Source: Candidatus Izemoplasma sp. (GTDB lineage: Bacteria > Bacillota_I > Bacilli_A > Izemoplasmatales > Izemoplasmataceae). Taken from it: a stretch of 10,336 nucleotides of DNA. Each line of letters begins with the position of its first letter. Position 1 is the first letter of the stretch. The stretch lies in the NCBI GenBank assembly GCA_007116105.1, contig SKJA01000022.1:1-10336 (forward strand), in the 5' to 3' direction. Of this stretch, positions 5,305-10,336 are shown one piece after another. The notes under the pieces are model-generated. The model was given only the letters and a program-made list of their open reading frames with translations, was not told the origin of the DNA and searched no databases. The position numbers and the translations under genes were made by a program.

Positions 5305-6933
5305 ATGCCCAAATGGCGTTCTAGCATCACGATTTTTCACATCACCGCGTTTGTTGCGGCGCTTCTCATTGGAGCGCCGCTTTTAACCATTCTAGTCCGC
5401 CTATTTGATCCCATCACTGACACTTGGATTCACATTCGAACGCACCTGTTGTTAACTACCATTCAAAACACCATCGCACTGGTGGTGTTGGTGGGGAGTA
5501 TGGCCGCCATCCTCGGGACATTTTCCGCCTATGTGGTGGTGCGGTATGATTTTAAAGGACGTAAACTGTTAAGCTGGTTGATGATTGTCCCCTTAGCCAT
5601 CCCTTCGTTTATTGCAGGGTACATCTATGCGGACATGGTCTCTTTTACGGGAACGTTTACACGCTTTTTAAGACTGTTTGGACTCCGCCACACGTTCAAC
5701 ATCATGACGCTGCCGGGGGCCGCTGTGATTTTTGCGTTGACGCTTTACCCTTACGTCTACCTCATTGTGCGTAGTGCCTTAGCCAAGCAAAGCGCGTCGT
5801 ATTCTGAAAGTGCGCGCACGATGGGCGTGGCGTCGATTCCTTTGTTTTTCAAAGTGACACTTCCCTTGTTGCGTCCTGCGATTGTTGCAGGGACCTTTTT
5901 GGTGCTTTTAGAGACACTCAACGACTATGGGTTGGTCAGTTATTTCAACATTCGCGTCTTTAGTTTTGCGATCTTCGATGCTTGGTTTAGATTAGGAGAT
6001 TTAAACGCGGCGATCCGCCTTTCGGCTGTGTTAATGGTGTTTATATTGGTCTTGATCAGTGGTGAACGACTGCTTAGAGGCCGTCGCCGTTATACGATGG
6101 ATGTGAAAAATCGCCCACTGTCTAGACGCACATTAAAAGGATGGCGAAAGCTCTATCCATGGCTGTTGTGGATGGTCTTAGTGTTTGCGTTGTTTATTCC
6201 ACTAGCGCAACTGATTTACTACGCGAGCTTAACGTTCTTTGCGGTTTGGAATCAGCGTCTGTGGTTCGTTTTTGTCAACACCATGACGCTTGCGTTTACG
6301 GCCACGACCCTCATTGTGGTGTTGGCGCTTTTCATTGCGAATCTCTCACGTGGGAAGACTTCACTCAAAAAAACGCTGTTGTTGCGTTTCATTAATCTAG
6401 GCTATGCCATCCCAGGCGCGGTCATCGCGGTCGCGGTCTTGGTCAGTTTTGTGCAACTTGATCGATGGTTGTTTCCGTTGTATCGTCTCGTGAATGAAAC
6501 CACGCAAAGACTTGTCCTAACGCAAAGCATCGTCATGTTGATGTTTGCGTTCGTCCTACGCTTCATGGCGATTGGTTTTGGCAACATTGAAGCGACCTAT
6601 GATAAAATAGGGGAGAAGTTCACACAAGCCTCCTACACTTTAGGTCACGGCAAACTTAAAACACTGCTAAAAATAGACCTCCCGCTTTTACAAGGTGGCA
6701 TGGTGGCGGCGTTTATCATTGTCTTCATCGACATCATTAAAGAACTTCCCTTGACGTTGGTGTTAAGACCAACCAACTATGAAACCTTAGCTTCCTTAGT
6801 CTACGTTTATGCCCGCGAAGAAATGATTCAACACACCGCCATTCCAGCCCTCATCATCATCGCCTTAAGCACCACCGCGATTTATTGGTTCACCCACATG
6901 AAAGTCAAAGGAGAGAGCCCAAATGTACGTTAA
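5305..6933 (+). CDS. fbpB: Ferric iron ABC transporter, fused double permease (FbpB type)
   Basis: Inner-membrane channel of the iron importer. The 542-residue protein is two binding-protein-dependent permease domains in one chain, with about twelve predicted membrane spans: roughly 13-33, 54-78, 90-112, 136-158, 190-212, 234-254, then 283-308, 322-346, 362-384, 402-424, 464-486 and 511-530. Each half has its EAA loop that docks on the ATPase: ESARTMGVASIPLFFKVTLP (168-187) and QASYTLGHGKLKTLLKIDLP (441-460). Signatures seen in ferric permeases follow each: ETLNDYGLVSYF (203-214) and KELPLTLVLRP (479-489). A basic linker lies near 258-282. The length matches FbpB/AfuB proteins. The gene starts 11 nt after fbpA behind a modest purine-rich ribosome site and overlaps fbpC by 11 nt. 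Confidence 0.93.
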   Translation: MPKWRSSITIFHITAFVAALLIGAPLLTILVRLFDPITDTWIHIRTHLLLTTIQNTIALVVLVGSMAAILGTFSAYVVVRYDFKGRKLLSWLMIVPLAIPSFIAGYIYADMVSFTGTFTRFLRLFGLRHTFNIMTLPGAAVIFALTLYPYVYLIVRSALAKQSASYSESARTMGVASIPLFFKVTLPLLRPAIVAGTFLVLLETLNDYGLVSYFNIRVFSFAIFDAWFRLGDLNAAIRLSAVLMVFILVLISGERLLRGRRRYTMDVKNRPLSRRTLKGWRKLYPWLLWMVLVFALFIPLAQLIYYASLTFFAVWNQRLWFVFVNTMTLAFTATTLIVVLALFIANLSRGKTSLKKTLLLRFINLGYAIPGAVIAVAVLVSFVQLDRWLFPLYRLVNETTQRLVLTQSIVMLMFAFVLRFMAIGFGNIEATYDKIGEKFTQASYTLGHGKLKTLLKIDLPLLQGGMVAAFIIVFIDIIKELPLTLVLRPTNYETLASLVYVYAREEMIQHTAIPALIIIALSTTAIYWFTHMKVKGESPNVR

Positions 6934-7588
6934 AGTTGAAGCGTTAAGTTTTGCTTATCATCAAACGCCGGTGTTAAAAGACATCAACTTTAGCATGTCT
7001 GAAGGTGAAGTGGTGGCGATTTTAGGCTCTTCCGGCAGTGGGAAATCCACCCTTTTAAGACTGCTTTCGGGTCTTGAGATGCCTGATCAAGGCTGCATCA
7101 TCATCAACGAACATACGTTGTGTTCAAACCGGGTCTTCGTCGCGGCTGAAAAACGCGAGGTAGGGATGGTCTTTCAGGACTATGCCTTGTTCCCTCACAT
7201 GAGTGTGGCGCGTAACATTGGCTTTGGTTTGACGAAGTGGTCGAAAGAAACGCGGCAAGCGCGCATCGATGAGATGCTTATGTTGGTGGATTTATTGGAC
7301 TTTGGCAAACGCTACCCCCATGAACTCTCCGGAGGCCAACAACAACGAGTCGCGCTCGCTCGAGCGCTGGCCCCTAAACCTGACATTTTATTGCTCGATG
7401 AACCATTTTCTAATCTCGACGCTGAACTGCGTGAGAAGATTCGCTTTGAGTTGCGCGAGATTATGAAACACACCCACATGACAAGCATTGTTGTCACTCA
7501 TGATTATGACGATGCGGTGTCCATCGCAGACCGTATAGTCTATCTTGAGGGTGGTCGTATTGTGCGTGAAAAAAAGGTTGAACGTTAA
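6923..7588 (+). CDS. fbpC: Ferric iron ABC transporter ATP-binding protein, short form (FbpC type)
   Basis: ATPase that drives the permease from the cytosolic side. The 221-residue product has a complete ABC core: Walker A GSSGSGKST (35-43), Q-loop VFQDYALFP (Q85), signature LSGGQQQR (135-142), Walker B LLLDEPFSNLD (156-166; catalytic E160) and H-loop H193 in VVTHDYDDA. It ends soon after the H-loop. FbpC proteins are usually about 350 residues, with a C-terminal TOBE-like regulatory domain, which is absent here. The stop is followed at once by a good terminator, so the short form looks natural and not like a frameshift. AAAGGAG (6907-6913) lies 9 nt before the start. The 11-nt overlap with fbpB implies coupled translation. 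The substrate is inferred from the operon. Confidence 0.92.
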   Translation: MYVKVEALSFAYHQTPVLKDINFSMSEGEVVAILGSSGSGKSTLLRLLSGLEMPDQGCIIINEHTLCSNRVFVAAEKREVGMVFQDYALFPHMSVARNIGFGLTKWSKETRQARIDEMLMLVDLLDFGKRYPHELSGGQQQRVALARALAPKPDILLLDEPFSNLDAELREKIRFELREIMKHTHMTSIVVTHDYDDAVSIADRIVYLEGGRIVREKKVER

Positions 7589-7609
7589 ACGTGCTTCGGC
7601 ACGTTTTTT
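7587..7609 (+). terminator. Intrinsic terminator with UUCG tetraloop after the iron operon
   Basis: AAACGTGC (7587-7594) pairs with GCACGTTT (7599-7606) around TTCG, giving a very stable C(UUCG)G loop. A T run extends to 7609. It begins inside the fbpC TAA stop codon. Confidence 0.93.
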
Positions 7610-7630
7610 CGTGGCTAGAAAGGCGCTTTA

Positions 7631-7639
7631 TGGTACAAT
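7631..7639 (+). promoter_or_regulatory. Extended -10 promoter of the DUF697-nadD-nadE unit
   Basis: TACAAT (7634-7639) is directly preceded by TGG (7631-7633), an extended -10. No good -35 is seen; TGGCTA at 7612-7617 with 16-nt spacing is weak. Transcription would start near 7646, just before the ribosome site. Confidence 0.65.
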
Positions 7640-7647
7640 AAAGTGAC

Positions 7648-7654
7648 AGGAGGT
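7648..7654 (+). promoter_or_regulatory. Ribosome binding site that sets the DUF697 start
   Basis: AGGAGGT ends 7 nt before the ATG at 7662. An in-frame ATG at 7656 is only 1 nt away, too close for initiation, so 7662 is chosen. Confidence 0.8.
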
Positions 7655-7661
7655 CATGCGT

Positions 7662-8579
7662 ATGAACCGTAAAGTCTTTTGGATCATCACAGGCATTGGA
7701 GTGATGGTCGCATTTCTTTTAGTGATCTTATCAAACGCCTTAAGCGTAGGGGAAAGACTGAGTGTCATTTCGCCTTATTTAGCGTATGCGTTTTATCTCT
7801 TAATCGGGGCCTTGCTCTATGTCTTAGTCATCAATCCATTGCGGGTGGTGCTTGTGGCGCCGACCTTTGCGGTCGATGCTTTAGCACCAGAAGAACAGTC
7901 CATGGCCGTTTATAAAAAGGCCGCACGGGCGATGATGAAACTCAGTTATCTCACCGATGAAGACCGTGGGCGTTTAAAAGATGCCCTCCACGATAAACCC
8001 ACCTTAATGGCCGTCATTAAAGAACTTTTCAATGGTCCCATCAAAAAAGAAATGGACCGTATCATCTTAAAGAACGGGAAGACCGTGATGACCACCACGG
8101 CCATCAGTCAAAACGGCAACCTCGACATGTTTGCGGTCATCCTCACCAACATCAAAATGGTGAAAGAACTGGTCCAAGCGTGTGGCTTTAGGCCCAGTTA
8201 CAGTAATTTAGCGAAACTCTCCGTAAACGTCGCGGTGACAGCCTTGATTGCGGAAGGGTTGGAAGACATTAACATCAACGAACTGATGCCCTCACGCTTT
8301 GGTGAAGCCGTCAGCGATGTGCCCATCTTAAGAACCGCCACCAACTCCGTGTTTCAAGGCTTCTCAAATGGAATGTTAACGGTTCGCATCGGCATTGTGA
8401 CCCGTCGGTATTTGTTCCAAGACAATCTCATCATGACGCAACGGGCGTTGCGCATTGCGTCGTACAAGGAATCGTTTAAGTTGATGCCTTTGCTGTTAAA
8501 AGATGGTGTGATGGCGGTACCAAAAGGCTTAGTAGGGTTAATGATGAGACCCTTTAAGAAAGCATCATCACAAGAATAA
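7662..8579 (+). CDS. Membrane protein with DUF697-like domain
   Basis: Function unknown. The 305-residue product has two N-terminal membrane spans (about 6-25 and 38-58) separated by a short loop, then a long largely soluble part. The region from about 150 to 250 resembles DUF697 (YcjF-like): NGNLDMFAVILTNIKMVKEL (151-170), the GFRPSYSNLAKL segment, a small hydrophobic stretch near 187-199, and GMLTVRIGIVTRRYL (237-251). DUF697 proteins often occur with, or fused to, small GTPases, but no GTPase gene is nearby. The tail is basic (FKK near 298-300). The soluble part most likely faces the cytosol, given the positive charges after the second span. The gene heads a unit with nadD and nadE, 19 nt before nadD with no terminator between. 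The family call rests on pattern memory and is moderate. Confidence 0.65.
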   Translation: MNRKVFWIITGIGVMVAFLLVILSNALSVGERLSVISPYLAYAFYLLIGALLYVLVINPLRVVLVAPTFAVDALAPEEQSMAVYKKAARAMMKLSYLTDEDRGRLKDALHDKPTLMAVIKELFNGPIKKEMDRIILKNGKTVMTTTAISQNGNLDMFAVILTNIKMVKELVQACGFRPSYSNLAKLSVNVAVTALIAEGLEDININELMPSRFGEAVSDVPILRTATNSVFQGFSNGMLTVRIGIVTRRYLFQDNLIMTQRALRIASYKESFKLMPLLLKDGVMAVPKGLVGLMMRPFKKASSQE

Positions 8580-8598
8580 TCGAAAACGAGGCGAAGCG

Positions 8599-9180
8599 AT
8601 GATCATTGTGTTTGGCGGTGCGTTTAACCCACCGACTCATGCCCATAAGGCCATTTACGATCGATTGACACACACACACAAGCCCCAAAAATTTGTGTTT
8701 TTGCCTGTGGGTGATGTGTATCACAAAGCCGACTTAGCGCCTTGTCATCATCGTCTAGCAATGTTAAAATTACTGTTTGAGAATGACGAATCGGTGGAGG
8801 TACTCTCCCTTGAATGTGACCAAGCCGAGTTCAAAGGAACCTACCATTCACTCAACCTTTTGTCTAACCAGTATCAAGACGATTTGGTGTATGTGATTGG
8901 GGCCGATCATTTAGAAGGGCTAAAACATTGGTTAAACGCCCAACAACTCATCCAACAGTATCGCTTCATTGTCTTAAATCGAGGTCCAAAACCACTCACC
9001 CAATGGTTTGATGAAGACGCCTGGTTAAGGCAGCATCGCGATCGCTTTCTCTTAGAAGAAGCCATCGATTTCCCAATCGCAGCCACCGATTACCGTCGGC
9101 ATCGCCATCAAGGTGTCGTCCCGGATGCGATTGAAACGTACATTCAAACCCATCAACTCTATCCTAAGGAGGTCCGCTAA
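8599..9180 (+). CDS. nadD: Nicotinate-nucleotide adenylyltransferase
   Basis: Transfers AMP from ATP to nicotinate mononucleotide, making deamido-NAD, the substrate of NadE next door. The 193-residue cytosolic enzyme has the nucleotidyltransferase motif GGAFNPPTHAH (6-16; family GGxFxPxHxGH, with Ala for Gly) and the NadD block IGADHLEGLKHWLNAQQL (100-117) followed by FIVLNRGP. The C-terminal ISxTxxR motif reads AATDYR (161-166), with Ala in place of the usual Ser. The distance from it to the VP of the last helix is about five residues shorter than in E. coli-like proteins. Length is normal, slightly short. There is no fused HD domain. The ribosome site GAGG (8588-8591) lies 7 nt before the ATG. 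The stop TAA shares its last base with the nadE start codon. Confidence 0.9.
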   Translation: MIIVFGGAFNPPTHAHKAIYDRLTHTHKPQKFVFLPVGDVYHKADLAPCHHRLAMLKLLFENDESVEVLSLECDQAEFKGTYHSLNLLSNQYQDDLVYVIGADHLEGLKHWLNAQQLIQQYRFIVLNRGPKPLTQWFDEDAWLRQHRDRFLLEEAIDFPIAATDYRRHRHQGVVPDAIETYIQTHQLYPKEVR

Positions 9181-9182
9181 TG
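9166..9182 (+). promoter_or_regulatory. Strong ribosome site and TAATG stop-start junction for nadE
   Basis: AAGGAGGT (9166-9173) lies 6 nt before the ATG at 9180. The nadD stop TAA (9178-9180) overlaps this ATG by one base, so terminating ribosomes can restart directly. The site lies within the last nadD codons. Confidence 0.88.
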
Positions 9183-10336
9183 TATGCTCGTGATTTTCTC
9201 AAAGTAGCGGCCGTAACCCCCCAAGTTCATGTCGCCAACCCCAAGCAAAATGTTGCGGAAATGTTACGGCTTTTGCCCACCATCGATGCGGCTTTAGCGG
9301 TGTTTCCGGAACTTGGCATTACGGCGTATACTTGTAACGATCTGTTTTTTCAACACAGTCTCTTAGAAGAGGCCCACACGGCACTAGAAACGTTGTTGCG
9401 AGAGAACCCTTTTAAAGGGCTTTTAATTGTCGGTTCACCGATTGAAATCGATGGTCTCCTTTACAACTGTGCGGTGGTGATTGAAGGTCATAAGGTGCTA
9501 GGCATTGTGCCGAAATTCTTTTTACCAAACACGCAAGAGTTTTATGAGAAACGTTGGTTTACCAGCGGCAAAGATGTCATCAAGCGTGTGCATGAGTTGC
9601 GCTTGTTTGGTCAAACCATTCCTTTTGGCAGCCTTCTGTTCAAATCGGATGACGATCTTTACAGTTTTGGGATTGAAATCTGTGAAGACATGTGGGCCCC
9701 CTTTAGCCCCGGCAACACCTTAGCGCTTAACGGCGCGAAAATTATTGTGAACTTAAGTGCTTCAAACGAATACTTAGGCAAACGTGAACTTCGTCGCCGC
9801 ACCATTTTAGAACATTCAAGACGCAATGCTGGCGCGTATGTGTATTGTTCTGCAGGGGTGAATGAATCCACGTCTGAAACCGTCTTTAGTGGTCATAATG
9901 TGATTTGTCAAAACGGTGAACTGATTCGCGAAACAGAAAACTTTTCGCAAACATCAGAAGTCATATACGGCGATTTAGATTTGGCTAAGATTAACTTTGC
10001 GCGCAAGCAGTTCTCCTCATTTAGAGACACGTTAATCACTCCGCCTTACCCGCTTCAAACGGTCTATTTCAAAGCCCAACATACGAAAACCTACCGTTTT
10101 GAAATCCCCTTTGACCAAACCCCGTTTGTGCCTAAAAAAGACACCCGTGAAGCGTTTGAAAAGATTGCGGCACTGCAAGAAAATGCGTTGATCAAACGCA
10201 TGAAACACATTCAAGCCAAAACGATTGTCATTGGCATCAGTGGCGGGTTAGATTCTACGTTGGCGTTGCTTGTGGCGTGCAAAGTGGTGGACGCCATCGG
10301 CCTTCCGCGGACCGCCATCATCGGTGTCACCATGCC
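9180..10336 (+). CDS. nadE: Glutamine-dependent NAD+ synthetase (partial, 3' end outside window)
   Basis: Converts deamido-NAD to NAD using ATP and ammonia released from glutamine, the last step of NAD synthesis. The reading frame is open to the window edge; 385 codons are seen, against about 640-680 residues for the family, so it is cut by the window and not by mutation. The N-terminal nitrilase-like glutaminase domain (about 5-270) carries the full Glu-Lys-Cys triad: E44 (FPELGITAYTCNDLF), K112 (VPKFFLPNTQEFYEKRWF) and C168 (GIEICEDMW). The ammonia-dependent synthetase domain begins near 320 and shows the ATP pyrophosphatase loop SGGLDST (354-360). The wording around K112 and C168 resembles the long Mycobacterium tuberculosis-type NadE. 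It directly follows nadD with a one-base overlap. Confidence 0.95.
   Translation, partial: MYARDFLKVAAVTPQVHVANPKQNVAEMLRLLPTIDAALAVFPELGITAYTCNDLFFQHSLLEEAHTALETLLRENPFKGLLIVGSPIEIDGLLYNCAVVIEGHKVLGIVPKFFLPNTQEFYEKRWFTSGKDVIKRVHELRLFGQTIPFGSLLFKSDDDLYSFGIEICEDMWAPFSPGNTLALNGAKIIVNLSASNEYLGKRELRRRTILEHSRRNAGAYVYCSAGVNESTSETVFSGHNVICQNGELIRETENFSQTSEVIYGDLDLAKINFARKQFSSFRDTLITPPYPLQTVYFKAQHTKTYRFEIPFDQTPFVPKKDTREAFEKIAALQENALIKRMKHIQAKTIVIGISGGLDSTLALLVACKVVDAIGLPRTAIIGVTM

Noticed and set aside
6141..6395. 84-codon plus-strand frame within fbpB
   Set aside because: It is out of frame with a clear 542-residue permease whose membrane spans run uninterrupted through this region.
9505..9871. Open frames on both strands near the left half of nadE
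   Set aside because: The nadE frame from 9180 runs without a stop to the window edge with all catalytic residues, so these are shadows.
9180..10336. Possible truncated or frameshifted nadE
   Set aside because: I translated the frame codon by codon and found no stop. The gene simply continues past the window.
1..10336. Mobile elements, CRISPR arrays, tRNA or rRNA genes, phage or defence systems
   Set aside because: No transposase or integrase, no spaced direct repeats, no tRNA-like cloverleaf and no defence-gene motifs were seen. No gap between genes exceeds about 110 bases.

Overview
The window is an ordinary, tightly packed stretch of chromosome. All ten complete genes and one gene cut by the right edge lie on the + strand. 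TGA, TAG and TAA all act as stops (TGA ends the helicase, nfo, queG and Ntdp genes) and tryptophan is TGG, so the code is standard and the host is not a TGA-decoding mycoplasma. Strong AGGAGGTGA-like ribosome sites, TTGACA/TATAAT promoters, T-rich intrinsic terminators, the CshB-Nfo gene pair and a DUF402-type Ntdp gene point to a Firmicutes-like host. An Acholeplasma/Izemoplasma/Erysipelotrichia-type lineage is a guess only; base composition looks mid-range by eye.

Layout: (1) Positions 1-26 hold the terminator of an upstream gene. (2) 49-3588 is one transcription unit for nucleic-acid maintenance and tRNA modification: a DEAD-box RNA helicase (CshB-like), endonuclease IV (nfo), epoxyqueuosine reductase (queG) and the wobble-nucleotide 2'-O-methyltransferase TrmL. 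It starts at an extended -10 promoter and ends at a hairpin that includes the trmL stop codon. (3) 3579-4179 is a single-gene unit for a nucleoside tri-/diphosphatase (Ntdp, DUF402). (4) 4188-7609 is a ferric-iron ABC uptake operon: a lipoprotein binding protein, a fused two-domain permease and a short ATPase. It has a consensus-like promoter, an AT-rich 19-bp palindrome resembling a Fur/PerR box just after the likely transcription start, and a UUCG-loop terminator. (5) 7631 to the end is a unit with a DUF697-like membrane protein, nadD, and glutamine-dependent nadE cut off after 385 codons.

The genes form small functional sets: RNA/DNA upkeep with tRNA position-34 modification, iron import under likely metal control, and the last two steps of NAD synthesis. 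I found no mobile element, CRISPR array, RNA gene or clearly new system. The most useful observations are the putative metalloregulator operator on the iron operon, very short leaders at three of four promoters, stop codons embedded in the next gene's ribosome site, and some family-atypical proteins (ATPase without a C-terminal regulatory domain, NadD with a shortened substrate loop).
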